This document shows, piece after piece, positions 16,951-24,844 of a stretch of 42,064 nt of DNA (within the stretch, counting starts at the first letter, position 1; each line of letters begins with the position of its first letter). The notes under the pieces are model-generated. The model searched no databases, was not told where the DNA came from, and was given only the letters and a program-made list of their open reading frames with translations. This DNA is from Reyranella soli (lineage in GTDB: Bacteria; Pseudomonadota; Alphaproteobacteria; Reyranellales; Reyranellaceae): NCBI RefSeq assembly GCF_007992495.1, contig NZ_BKAJ01000133.1, forward strand, positions 1 through 42,064. Direction: 5' to 3'. The position numbers and the translations under genes are program-made.

Positions 16951-18660
16951 TTACGGCGCGGGAGGCGTCAGCTTGTAGAGCGCGTTGCGGATGTCGGAGC
17001 TGACATAGACCGTCCCGCTGGCACCGACGGCGACGCCGGTCGGCACCAGGCCCGGCGGTCCGCCCTGATAGGGCGGCAGGCCGATATCGAGGTTGGAGGC
17101 GATCACGGTCTTGGCGCCGGTCGCGGGATCGATGGCGACCACGCGCTTCTGGCCGACCTCGGCCACGAACAGCCGCCCGTCCGGTCCGACGGCGATGCCC
17201 TCGGGTCCGGCCAGGCCATCGGCCACGACCCGGCGCGCGCCGGTCACAACATTGATCTCGGCGACCGCGCCGGCGGCGATCTCGGTGACATAGATCAGGT
17301 CGTCCTTGCCGCGAGCGAGCGCCGCCGGCCCGCGCAGCTCCTTGACGACGGTGGAGCGCTGCTTGCCGTCAGCGCTGACCTTGACCAGGTTGGAGCTCGC
17401 GAGCTCGGCGACATAGATCGTGCCGTCGGCCGTCTCCAGCGCATCCATCGGGGTGGCGAACTCACCGAAGCTTGCCACCAGCTTGCCGGTCTTGCGGTCG
17501 ACCTTCTCGACGGTGTTGGAGAACCAGCTCGTCAACAGCACGTGCTTGGGTCCAACCGAGATGCCGAGCGGATAGGCATGCGTCTCGCCGTGCACGCGCA
17601 GCACGTCCTGCACCGCGCCGGTCTGGCCGTCGACCGTGCGATAGCTGAAGACGTCGGCGACGTGGATCGTATCCTTGCCATTCTCGGAGACGACGGCGAG
17701 GTCGGCGGGAACGGCGAGCTTGCCCTCGACGATGGTTCTGTGCGCCCCGGTCTGCTTGTCGACCAGGTAGATGCCGTTGTCGGTCATCGACGTGACGAAC
17801 AGCCGGCCGCGCGAATCGAAGGCGAGGTTGTCGAGGCCGGGCTTCATCGAGGCCACCAGCTTCTTGGCCTTGCTGGTGAGGCTCACGCTCCAGATGCCGC
17901 CCGTGCCGGTGTCGACGACAAAGACATTGTCGCGGTTCTGCGGATCGATGTTGGCCGCCGCCGGGATCCTGAACCCGTCGGCGATCACCTCGATGCCGCC
18001 GGTCTCGAGGTTGATCTTGACGACCTGCCCCTTGAACCAGAGTGGGCCGTAGAGGAAGCCGTCGTCCTTGTGGATCTCGAAGCCGTTCAGGCCGCCCATC
18101 TTCTCGGCGATCTTGCGCAGCTCGTTCTTGGCCCAGGACTTGAAGCCTGAGTTGGGCTTACCGGCATTCTTGATGTCGATCTCGTAGAGCGCGTCGCCCA
18201 GGAAGACCTCGGAGACGAACAGCCGGCCGTCCTTGCCAAAGGCGAGCGAGTTGGGGCCGCTCATGCCATAGGCGACCTCGATCGGCTCGCCACCGGGCCG
18301 GCGGATATAGACCTTGCCCAGCAGGAAGGCCGTCCACGCCATGGTGCCGTCGTCGGCGAAGGCGATGTCGTCGGCCATGCCCATTGGAGGATCGATGACG
18401 CGGTCGACCTCGCCCGAATCGACCTGCACGCGATAGATGGTCTGGCCGACCACGGAGCCGGCGAAAAGCTGATCGTCCTTGTTGAAAGCGAGGCCATGGA
18501 CGCCGTGGAACCACGAACCGGCCACCAGGAACTGCTGCTCATATTCCTTGGCGGGCGGCGCTGGAGCGGCAGCGGGCGGCGCCGGCGTCTGCTGGGCCAA
18601 GGCGCCGCCGATCACGGCGAACGCAAGCGCCAGCGAGGTGAAAAACCGGCCGCAACCCAT
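16951..18660 (-). CDS. Exported beta-propeller protein (SMP-30/NHL-like)
   Basis: A 569-residue periplasmic protein. A signal peptide (residues 1-22, ending GALAQ) and a Pro/Ala-rich linker precede at least ten repeated blade motifs of the type GLAFNKDDQLFAG, SLAFGKDGRLFVSE and GIAVGPDGRLFVAE. The length suggests two propellers or one large one. Related proteins include gluconolactonases and Vgb-like lyases, but the repeats alone do not prove catalysis. It is probably co-transcribed with the MBL hydrolase, as the two genes are 9 bases apart. Confidence 0.78.
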   Translation of the reverse strand: MGCGRFFTSLALAFAVIGGALAQQTPAPPAAAPAPPAKEYEQQFLVAGSWFHGVHGLAFNKDDQLFAGSVVGQTIYRVQVDSGEVDRVIDPPMGMADDIAFADDGTMAWTAFLLGKVYIRRPGGEPIEVAYGMSGPNSLAFGKDGRLFVSEVFLGDALYEIDIKNAGKPNSGFKSWAKNELRKIAEKMGGLNGFEIHKDDGFLYGPLWFKGQVVKINLETGGIEVIADGFRIPAAANIDPQNRDNVFVVDTGTGGIWSVSLTSKAKKLVASMKPGLDNLAFDSRGRLFVTSMTDNGIYLVDKQTGAHRTIVEGKLAVPADLAVVSENGKDTIHVADVFSYRTVDGQTGAVQDVLRVHGETHAYPLGISVGPKHVLLTSWFSNTVEKVDRKTGKLVASFGEFATPMDALETADGTIYVAELASSNLVKVSADGKQRSTVVKELRGPAALARGKDDLIYVTEIAAGAVAEINVVTGARRVVADGLAGPEGIAVGPDGRLFVAEVGQKRVVAIDPATGAKTVIASNLDIGLPPYQGGPPGLVPTGVAVGASGTVYVSSDIRNALYKLTPPAP

Positions 18661-18714
18661 CCCGTTTCCTCCGACCCTTTCTGCGGCGCGGACTTTAGAC
18701 CGCGACCAATGAGA

Positions 18715-18816
18715 CTGTCATCCCGACGCCATGGGCCGAGAGACCTTTAATGCCGCAGGAAAGGCCCCTCGGCCGAAGTTTACCCCGAGCTTCGCGAGGG
18801 GGCCTCGGGATGACAG
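18715..18816. repeat. Family C intergenic palindrome (copy 2)
   Basis: Outer arms CTGTCATCCCGA (18715-18726) and TCGGGATGACAG (18805-18816) are exact reverse complements. Inside, GGGCCGAGAGACCTTT and AAAGGCCCCTCGGCC form an imperfect stem. Unlike the other two copies it lies between divergent genes, upstream of both, so the family is not simply a set of terminators. Confidence 0.75.
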
Positions 18817-18851
18817 CGACGTCGTATCGGCTAACATCCTCCGTCGAAGAT

Positions 18852-18863
18852 AAATGCGCATTT
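18852..18863. promoter_or_regulatory. Perfect 12-bp palindrome before the racemase gene
   Basis: AAATGCGCATTT is a perfect AT-flanked palindrome in otherwise GC-rich sequence, ending 15 bases before the ATG at 18879 and just upstream of the ribosome-binding site GCAGGAGGG. The position suits a repressor operator. No regulator gene is adjacent. Confidence 0.35.
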
Positions 18864-18878
18864 CGCAGGAGGGAAACC

Positions 18879-20030
18879 ATGGCAGGTCCGCTTTCGGGGC
18901 TGACGATCGTCGAGCTCGCCGGCATCGGCCCCGGCCCGATGTGCTCGATGATGCTGGGCGACATGGGCGCCGACGTGATCCGCGTCGACCGCACCAAGGC
19001 GCATGTCATGGACCGCCTGGCCGATCCGAAGTTCGCCGTGCACAACCGAAGCCGCCGTTCGGTCTCGGTCGACCTGCAGAAGAAGGAAGGCGTCGAGGTC
19101 GTGCTGCGGCTGATCGAGAAGGCCGACGGCATCACCGAGCCGTTCCGCCCCGGCGTGGCCGAGCGGCTGGGCCTGGGACCGGACGTCTGCCTCGCGCGCA
19201 ATCCCAAGCTGGTCTATGGCCGCATGACGGGCTGGGGTCAGGAAGGCCCGCTCGCCAAGGCGGCCGGCCACGACATCAACTACATCGCGCTGACCGGCGC
19301 CCTGCATGCGATCGGCGTCAAGGACAAGCCGACGCCACCGCTCAACCTGGTCGGCGACTTCGGCGGCGGCGGCATGCTTCTGGCCTTCGGCATGGTCTGT
19401 GGCCTTCTGGAGGCACAGCGCTCGGGCAAGGGCCAGGTGATCGACGCGGCCATGGTCGACGGCGCGGCGCTGCTGCTGGGCGGCATCTACGGCATGGCGG
19501 GTGCAGGTTTGTGGAACGACAGCGACCGCGAGACCAACATGCTGGACGGCGGCGCGCACTTCTACGGCACCTACGAGACGAAGGACGGCAAGTTCGTCTG
19601 CATCGGCTCGATCGAGCCGCAGTTCTACGCCGAGCTCCTGGAGAAGACCGGCCTGCAGGGCGAGAGCCTGCCGGCGCAGATGGACCGCAAGGCGTGGGCC
19701 CAGCTCAAGAGCCGGCTGGCCGGCATCTTCCGCACCAAGACGCGCGATGAGTGGTGCGCGATCATGGAAGGCACCGACATCTGCTTCGCGCCGGTGCTCA
19801 CCATGAAGGAGGCCTCGCAGCATGCGCACGCCAAGGCGCGCGGCGCCTATGTCGACGTCTCGGGCTTCCCCCAGCCCGCCCCCGCGCCGCGCTTCTCGCG
19901 CACCAAGGAGAGCATCAAGGGCCCGGCCGCCAAGCGCGGCCAGCACACCGACGAGATCCTGAGCCAGCGCGGCTTCTCGGCCAAGGAGATCGGCGAGCTG
20001 AAGGCGGCCGGGGTGGTGGGGGCGCAGTAA
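18879..20030 (+). CDS. Alpha-methylacyl-CoA racemase (CaiB/BaiF CoA-transferase family)
   Basis: A 383-residue class III CoA-transferase fold protein that matches alpha-methylacyl-CoA racemase closely along its length (human enzyme 382). The three catalytic residues are in place: H131 (GHDINYIAL), D160 (VGDFGGGG) and E246 (SIEPQFY). The enzyme interconverts (R)- and (S)-2-methylacyl-CoA, needed for beta-oxidation of branched acids and sterol side chains. The ATG at 18879 has a strong GGAGG site; in-frame sequence upstream runs through the family C repeat. No acyl-CoA oxidation genes adjoin it. Confidence 0.92.
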   Translation: MAGPLSGLTIVELAGIGPGPMCSMMLGDMGADVIRVDRTKAHVMDRLADPKFAVHNRSRRSVSVDLQKKEGVEVVLRLIEKADGITEPFRPGVAERLGLGPDVCLARNPKLVYGRMTGWGQEGPLAKAAGHDINYIALTGALHAIGVKDKPTPPLNLVGDFGGGGMLLAFGMVCGLLEAQRSGKGQVIDAAMVDGAALLLGGIYGMAGAGLWNDSDRETNMLDGGAHFYGTYETKDGKFVCIGSIEPQFYAELLEKTGLQGESLPAQMDRKAWAQLKSRLAGIFRTKTRDEWCAIMEGTDICFAPVLTMKEASQHAHAKARGAYVDVSGFPQPAPAPRFSRTKESIKGPAAKRGQHTDEILSQRGFSAKEIGELKAAGVVGAQ

Positions 20031-20053
20031 TCCCAGTCACGACGAGGCTCATT

Positions 20054-20235
20054 CCTCCCCCGTCTTACGGGGGAGGTGGCCCGAAGGGCCGGAGGGGGAG
20101 AGCCTCAGTCGTGCTATTGAAGATTTCAGATCATGGCCTTCCCTGACATCACCTGTGTTGCCTTCCCCCTCCCTTCCCTCCCCCGTATGACGGGGGAGGA
20201 TTGTGAGGGACGCCTCCCCCGTAAGACGGGGGAGG
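20054..20235. repeat. Family A intergenic palindromes (three hairpins)
   Basis: Hairpins of the form CCTCCCCCGT-NNN-ACGGGGGAGG occur at 20054-20076, 20177-20199 and 20213-20235. The first two bound a unit with GGAGGGGG on one side, CCTTCCCCCTCC on the other and TTTCAGATCATGG in the middle, the same design as 41309-41454. The third hairpin ends directly before the ribosome-binding site of the EI24 gene. The gap 20031-20250 holds nothing else. Confidence 0.85.
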
Positions 20236-20250
20236 AAGGAGAGCGCTGAC

Positions 20251-20964
20251 ATGATCCGCGCCTTCGAACTGGCAGTGCAGCAGCTCGGCGATCCCAAGCT
20301 GCGCGTCTTCATCTGGTGGTCGCTGCTGCTCAGCCTCGTGCTTCAGATCGGCATCGCCGTGCTGGCGTGGTGGGGCCTGAAATCCTTCGCCAACTTCGAA
20401 TGGAAGTGGGTCAACGACGTCATCGTCTGGGCGAGCGGCGCCGGCGTGATCGTGCTGGCGCTGATGCTGTTCCCGGCGAGCTTCGGCATCGTGATCTCGA
20501 TCTTCCTGGAGTATATCGCCGACATCGTCGAAGCCCGGCACTACCCGCAGCTCGGCAAGGCGCGCGGCATCCCGATCTGGACTGGCATCTGGACGGGCGT
20601 GGTGTTCCTGGTGGCCGTGGTGGCCCTGAACCTCGTGATGCTGCCCCTCTATATCGCGGCGATCTTCATCGCCGGCCTGGGCGCGGTGCTGTTTTATGCC
20701 GTCAACGGCTGGCTCACCGGGCGCATGTACTACGAGCTGGTGGCGCTGCGCCGCCTGGACCCGGCCGAAGTAAGAGCCTGGCGGCGGGCCAATACGGGCG
20801 TGCTGTGGCTGACCGGCATCGTCATCGTCTTCCTGGGGACCATCCCGATCCTGAACCTGATCGTCCCGGTGCTGGGCGTGGCGGCCATGGTGCATGTGGC
20901 ACAAACGCTCAAGCCGCCCAGCCTGCCGGGCCGGCCCTTTAATCCACCGGCGTCGCCGCGCTAA
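20251..20964 (+). CDS. EI24 domain-containing membrane protein
   Basis: A 237-residue integral membrane protein of the EI24/CysZ superfamily. About five or six hydrophobic segments are visible (about residues 22-45, 60-88, 110-130, 132-152 and 190-222), with the family-typical FYAVNGWLTGRMYYELVALRR in the C-terminal half. CysZ relatives move sulfate, but this short alphaproteobacterial type is uncharacterised. AAGGAG about 10 bases before the ATG lies directly after a family A hairpin. The lipoprotein gene starts 9 bases after the stop. Confidence 0.85.
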   Translation: MIRAFELAVQQLGDPKLRVFIWWSLLLSLVLQIGIAVLAWWGLKSFANFEWKWVNDVIVWASGAGVIVLALMLFPASFGIVISIFLEYIADIVEARHYPQLGKARGIPIWTGIWTGVVFLVAVVALNLVMLPLYIAAIFIAGLGAVLFYAVNGWLTGRMYYELVALRRLDPAEVRAWRRANTGVLWLTGIVIVFLGTIPILNLIVPVLGVAAMVHVAQTLKPPSLPGRPFNPPASPR

Positions 20965-20973
20965 ATTGGCGGC

Positions 20974-21363
20974 ATGAGACGGGGGATAGGGGCCTTTGGG
21001 GCCCTGCTACTGGTCACGGGCTGCAACAGCGACAGCCCGCCGCAATATTCATTGGCCGGCGGCGAGAAAGGCGTATTCAGCTCGCGCAATGCGGGCTCGC
21101 CGATCCCGCTCGATCGCATCAAGGGTCTCAGCGAGACACAGCTCGTCACCCTGCTGGGCACCGGTGTCCTCGACCGCAAGGACGATCCCGCCCGCGCGCT
21201 GCGCTACCAGTCGGACGCCTGCGTGCTGTTCGTCTATCTCTATCGCAAGAGCGGCACGACCTGGCAGGCCGAGTTCGCCGACGCCTACGACCTGCAGCTG
21301 CGGCCATTGCCGGTCGACCAGTGCGCGGGATCGGTGGCAGCCCAAAAGAAGCGGGTCGCCTGA
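20974..21363 (+). CDS. Hypothetical lipoprotein
   Basis: A 129-residue protein with a lipoprotein signal: MRRGIGAFGALLLVTGC, with the acylated Cys at residue 17. The mature part contains IKGLSETQLVTLLGTGVLDRKDDPARALRYQ and ACVLFVYLYR, a SmpA/BamE-like small-lipoprotein pattern that I cannot assign with certainty. It follows the EI24 gene by 9 bases and is followed almost at once by another exported protein, so the three probably form an operon. Confidence 0.75.
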   Translation: MRRGIGAFGALLLVTGCNSDSPPQYSLAGGEKGVFSSRNAGSPIPLDRIKGLSETQLVTLLGTGVLDRKDDPARALRYQSDACVLFVYLYRKSGTTWQAEFADAYDLQLRPLPVDQCAGSVAAQKKRVA

Positions 21364-21365
21364 GG

Positions 21366-21806
21366 GTGCGCCTGCTCGCGACGCTGGCGCTGCTGGTGCT
21401 TGCCGTTTCAGCGTCGGCACAGACCAAGCCACCGCTTCCCGTCAGCGATCTCGCCGGCGAGTGGCACGGCCAGTGGACAGCGCCAACGGGTTATCTCTTC
21501 ACGGCGACACTATCCCTGAAGGTTGCACCCGACGGTATCGCGGACGGTCAATTCGTCTGGACGCTCAAGAGTTCGCCGCTTGCCGAGGAGCAGCGCAAGC
21601 TCGGCATGAGCGCCATCGAGTTCGTCTCGGGGAAGGTCGACAGCGCGGCCGGCACCGTGAGCCTCGCCGGAACGCGCAAGGACGACCCCAACGACGTCAT
21701 CTTCACCGACCGCTACCGGCTGGTGGTCGGCGAGAACGGCCGCACGCTGGGCGGCGTGTCGCGCAACCTCGGCGATTGGGACGGCCTGATCTTCCTGCAG
21801 CGCTGA
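21366..21806 (+). CDS. Hypothetical exported protein
   Basis: A 146-residue protein with a signal peptide (VRLLATLALLVLAVSASAQ). The rest is a single compact domain with LAGEWHGQWTAPTGY and repeated beta strands ending NLGDWDGLIFLQR, suggesting a lipocalin-like barrel, but no known family is claimed. The GTG at 21366 starts exactly at the signal peptide, 2 bases after the lipoprotein stop. It converges on the frameshifted hydrolase gene. Confidence 0.68.
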   Translation: MRLLATLALLVLAVSASAQTKPPLPVSDLAGEWHGQWTAPTGYLFTATLSLKVAPDGIADGQFVWTLKSSPLAEEQRKLGMSAIEFVSGKVDSAAGTVSLAGTRKDDPNDVIFTDRYRLVVGENGRTLGGVSRNLGDWDGLIFLQR

Positions 21807-21816
21807 CGTCCTACAG

Positions 21817-22781
21817 TCACCGGCGCAGCGCCTTTTCGAGAAACGCCAGGGCATCACGCGTGGATTGGCTGCGGATGGCGGCATCGTAGGCCATCGTGTA
21901 GCCCCAGCCTTCCTTCAGGCAGGCTTGCATGAGGGCCGCTTCGATCGGCCGTTCATGGCCCTGATCAGCAATGCAGCCTGCGACGGTCCCAACAGAAGGT
22001 AGGGGCATTTTCGCGTGCTGCGGTATTGCGGATAGAAGGTCGGCGCGCCGAGCGTCGTGACCGTCCAGGCATGGTAGGCGCCGGGATAGACCGACACTTC
22101 CACGGGCGGCGGGAATCCTGCTTCCCGGGCATAGGCGAAATAGCCCTGCGCTTTCGCGACGGGCAGGTTGTCGTCTTTTTCCCCCAACAGCATCAGGACC
22201 GGCGCACCCGTGTAGGCACCGCGCTCTGCCGCCGCGCCGAAGACGCCTGCGGGGTAGTAGGCGACGTGAGCCGCGAAACGCGCTTCGCTTGGCACGATCG
22301 CGGCACGCAGACGCTCGAAAGCGGCCAGGTACGCCACCTCGCCGCCGAAGGAGAAGCCCACGATGGCAATCCGCTTCGCATCGATCCGTGGGTGATCGGC
22401 CAGGAACCGGAAGGCCGCGTAGGCCTCGGCGACAGCCGCCGCCCAGGCGCCGGGCGTCCCCGCCTCACGCAGGCGCACTGCCGCGTCGCTGCTGTAGGTC
22501 AGGGTGGCGAAGCCGGCCCGCCGGAACTCCTCGGCGTGCCAGCCTTCGTTCGCCTCCAAGTAACCGGCGATCGTATGGACGATCACGATAGCGGGGTAAC
22601 GGTCCTGGCCTGTGTCGGGCAGGTGCAGCGTCATGGGGAGGATGACCGAGTCGGCCGGCGCTTCGCGCGCCATGAGCTGGCGAAAGTCGGTGTAGCGACC
22701 GGATTGGACCATCACGGTCTGTGCGGTTGCCGATGCCGCTACCGCAACCAAGGCCAGCGCGACGACGAGATACAGCCGCAC
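21817..22781 (-). pseudogene. Dienelactone-hydrolase-like gene with a C-terminal frameshift
   Basis: An exported alpha/beta hydrolase (signal peptide ending ATAQ). Nucleophile Ser in GFSFGGE, Asp in LGEKDDN and His in GAYHAW are all in the first frame, which stops at 21915 after RKCPYLLLGPSQAALLI and 16 unrelated residues. The expected C-terminal segment, with QACLKEGWGYTMAYDAA and DALAFLEKAL, continues in another frame down to 21817. One base is missing near 21960-21962. Either the gene is damaged, makes a shortened but perhaps active enzyme, or the base is a sequencing error. The GTG at 22781 starts one base after the TPR-gene stop, so the gene closes a three-gene operon. Confidence 0.75.
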
Positions 22782-22782
22782 G

Positions 22783-23451
22783 TCAGTGACACCCAAGGCA
22801 GGTCAACGAGATCTTCGCGAGCGGATCGGAGCGGCGCGCGGCGGCGTTCTTGGCGTAAGGCGTGCCCGGCAGCTCGGCGGTCATGCGATCGAGGTAGGCA
22901 TTGGCCTTGGCGACGTCGCCCAACTGCAGCCATCCGTCGGCCAGTGCGCCCAGCACCTCGCCTTGGCCGTGCTCGCTCATCTTGTTCCAGAACGGCTGGC
23001 TAGCCTGCAACACGAACTCGAAATCGTCGACAGCGGTCCTGGTCAATCGATCGGCCTCGGCGCGATCGGCGCGACGCACGGCCCGTGCCGTGGGCAACAA
23101 GCCCGACGCCCGCGGCACGCGTACGGCAATGTCGTTGGGCGCCAGCGCCACGGCGCGTTCCATGTCGGCCAGCCCCTCGGTGTAAAGCTTCCGGCCCGCG
23201 GCGATGTCCCCGCGCTGGAACGCCTGGCCGGCCATGAACACCCGGCCATCGCCGCGCCAGACCAGCGCCTCGGCATGATCCGGCTGCTTGGCCAGCGTGT
23301 CGTCGATCAGCTTCATGGCACGGTCGAAGGCTTCGTTGTCGCCGTCCATACCGGCGAACATGTCCTCGCGCACCTTGAAGTCGAAGCGCTGCTGGGCGAG
23401 CGCCGCCAGGCTCGTCGCGAAGACCACCAGCAGAAGGACCGCACGGCGCAT
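22783..23451 (-). CDS. Exported TPR-like protein ending in a CxxCH motif
   Basis: A 222-residue protein with a signal peptide (about residues 1-19, ending LAALAQQ). Helical repeats of TPR type follow (DDTLAKQPDHAEALVWRGDGR, EGLADMERAVALAPND). The protein ends exactly in LTCLGCH, a CxxCH heme-c attachment motif at the extreme C terminus, so it may carry a single covalent heme or bind metal. The ATG at 23451 lies 2 bases after the stop of the membrane-protein gene; the frame is open further upstream but out of frame with that gene. Confidence 0.72.
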   Translation of the reverse strand: MRRAVLLLVVFATSLAALAQQRFDFKVREDMFAGMDGDNEAFDRAMKLIDDTLAKQPDHAEALVWRGDGRVFMAGQAFQRGDIAAGRKLYTEGLADMERAVALAPNDIAVRVPRASGLLPTARAVRRADRAEADRLTRTAVDDFEFVLQASQPFWNKMSEHGQGEVLGALADGWLQLGDVAKANAYLDRMTAELPGTPYAKNAAARRSDPLAKISLTCLGCH

Positions 23452-23453
23452 GG

Positions 23454-23963
23454 CTACCCGCTCACTTCGACGCGGCGATAGGCGCGGAACAGCAGATTGG
23501 CGAGCCAGCCCAATCCGATCCCCGTGACGACGCTGCCAACGCTGCCTGACAGGACGATCCAGAGCGGCTCGGCGCGCAGCTGCGGCATGACACCGGACAG
23601 CACGCCCAGGGCATAGCGCACGACGAAGATCGAGATGCCAAAGCCCAGGGCGAACCAACCGCCAGCGACTTCCAGCCGGCCGTCCTCGGGGCGCAGCCGC
23701 ACGGCGCGGCGCGTGCCGATGGCCCAGCCGAGCGGCAACGCGATCAGCAGGGCTGTAGCCCAGCCGGCGGCGGCAATCGCCGGCTGCAGCGACTGTGCGA
23801 TCCCGGTAATGGACGTCACGACACCGACCAACGGCAGAATGGCGAGCCGCGCTGGCGGCATGACACGCGGCTGTAGCCCACGCCAGCCCAGCCACAGCAC
23901 GAACAGCATGAGTGGCCACACCCACAGCGGGGTGTTCACGACGATCTGGTAAACGGATGGCAT
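23454..23963 (-). CDS. Membrane protein, probably DUF6622 family
   Basis: A 169-residue integral membrane protein with about five hydrophobic segments and the opening YQIVVNTPLWVWPLMLFVLWLGWRGLQPR, which I recognise as DUF6622-like. Function is unknown. Genes of this type often lie next to LytTR regulators, and here it is divergent from one, with 92 bases between the starts. GGTGAGG precedes the ATG. It is first in the operon with the TPR-CxxCH protein and the hydrolase remnant. Confidence 0.72.
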   Translation of the reverse strand: MPSVYQIVVNTPLWVWPLMLFVLWLGWRGLQPRVMPPARLAILPLVGVVTSITGIAQSLQPAIAAAGWATALLIALPLGWAIGTRRAVRLRPEDGRLEVAGGWFALGFGISIFVVRYALGVLSGVMPQLRAEPLWIVLSGSVGSVVTGIGLGWLANLLFRAYRRVEVSG

Positions 23964-23969
23964 GCCTCA

Positions 23970-24031
23970 CCATCGGGAGCGCCATCGTCTCGCGCCATCG
24001 TTGTTGCGCGGAAAAGCTGGCGTTTTTCGCG
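23970..24031. promoter_or_regulatory. Direct and inverted repeats between LytTR and its divergent operon
   Basis: GCGCCATCGT occurs twice (23979-23988 and 23992-24001), with a third CCATCG at 23970-23975, giving a 12-13 base period. Next to it an inverted repeat, CGCGGAAAA (24007-24015) with TTTTTCGCG (24023-24031), lies 24 bases before the LytTR start. LytTR proteins bind direct repeats, so these are candidate operators; the spacing is shorter than the classical AgrA-type one. Confidence 0.4.
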
Positions 24032-24055
24032 AACTGTCGGGATCATCATTTCACG

Positions 24056-24844
24056 ATGCGCGAGTCGAACTACTTCCGGTCGATCCCCCAGCAGTTTCCC
24101 TGGGTCGTGGGCTTGGCGATCGTCATGGGGGTGACCGGCCCGTTCGGGACCTATTACGGGACGGGGCTCGGCGTGCGGCTGGTCTACTTCACTGTGACCG
24201 GTGTGCTGATCTGGGCGCAGGTTCTGATCTTCGGCGCCTTGCTGGCGAGCTTCGAGGTCACCCAGCGCTGGCCGCTTCTGGTGCGCATGGCCCTGGCCGG
24301 CGCGCTGGCAGCCATCCCCGGCACCCTGGAAATCATCGTCCTGAACAGCTGGTTGGTCCGGCCGACGCCATTTCGCGCAGCCTGGGAGATCTATCCGCAG
24401 GTCGCGTTCCTGACGATCGTGATTTCGGTGCTGATCGGCTTGTTCATGGAGCGACGCCTGCACGCTGCAGCAGACAGTGAGCGGGCGCGCATCGCGGAGA
24501 TTCTGACGGCCGATGCGCCGAAGGACGTCCCACCCGACTTCTTCCGCCGCGTGCCGCCGGCGCTGGGCCGTGACCTGCTGGCGCTGGAGATGGAAGACCA
24601 CTACCTGCGCATCCATACCGCGCTCGGCAGCGACCTCATCCTGTTGCGGCTGCGCGATGCACTGGCCGAACTCGGACCGTCGAGTGGGCAGCAGGTGCAT
24701 CGCTCCTGGTGGGTCGCCAAGGGCGCCGTCGCCTCGGCCGAGCGCGATGCGCGCCGGCCCATGCTGGTGCTGCGCAACGGCCTGCGCGTGCCGGTCAGCA
24801 AGACCTTCCGCGACCAGGTAAAGGAGGCTGGCTGGCTTGGCTGA
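24056..24844 (+). CDS. Membrane-anchored LytTR-domain transcription regulator
   Basis: A 262-residue protein. The N-terminal half has four transmembrane helices (about residues 15-33, 38-63, 74-98 and 112-131), and the C-terminal half (about 165-262) is a LytTR DNA-binding domain with LLALEMEDHYLRIHT, HRSWWVAKGAV and LRNGLRVPVSKTFR. There is no receiver domain, so the membrane part is likely the sensor. The ATG at 24056 is the first Met of the homologous region. Its stop overlaps the TTG start of the next gene. By position it probably controls the divergent operon starting at 23963. Confidence 0.9.
   Translation: MRESNYFRSIPQQFPWVVGLAIVMGVTGPFGTYYGTGLGVRLVYFTVTGVLIWAQVLIFGALLASFEVTQRWPLLVRMALAGALAAIPGTLEIIVLNSWLVRPTPFRAAWEIYPQVAFLTIVISVLIGLFMERRLHAAADSERARIAEILTADAPKDVPPDFFRRVPPALGRDLLALEMEDHYLRIHTALGSDLILLRLRDALAELGPSSGQQVHRSWWVAKGAVASAERDARRPMLVLRNGLRVPVSKTFRDQVKEAGWLG

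Noticed and set aside
16126..18150. 674-codon plus-strand open frame
   Set aside because: Antisense of the MBL hydrolase and beta-propeller genes; its product is His/Gly/Val-rich shadow sequence without motifs.
20054..20235. CRISPR array
   Set aside because: The hairpins are palindromic, unevenly spaced and without similar-sized unique spacers, and no cas gene is present.
22783..23985. Extended reading frame upstream of the TPR-CxxCH protein
   Set aside because: The part above 23451 is out of frame with the DUF6622-like gene, which has membrane helices and a start with a good ribosome site.
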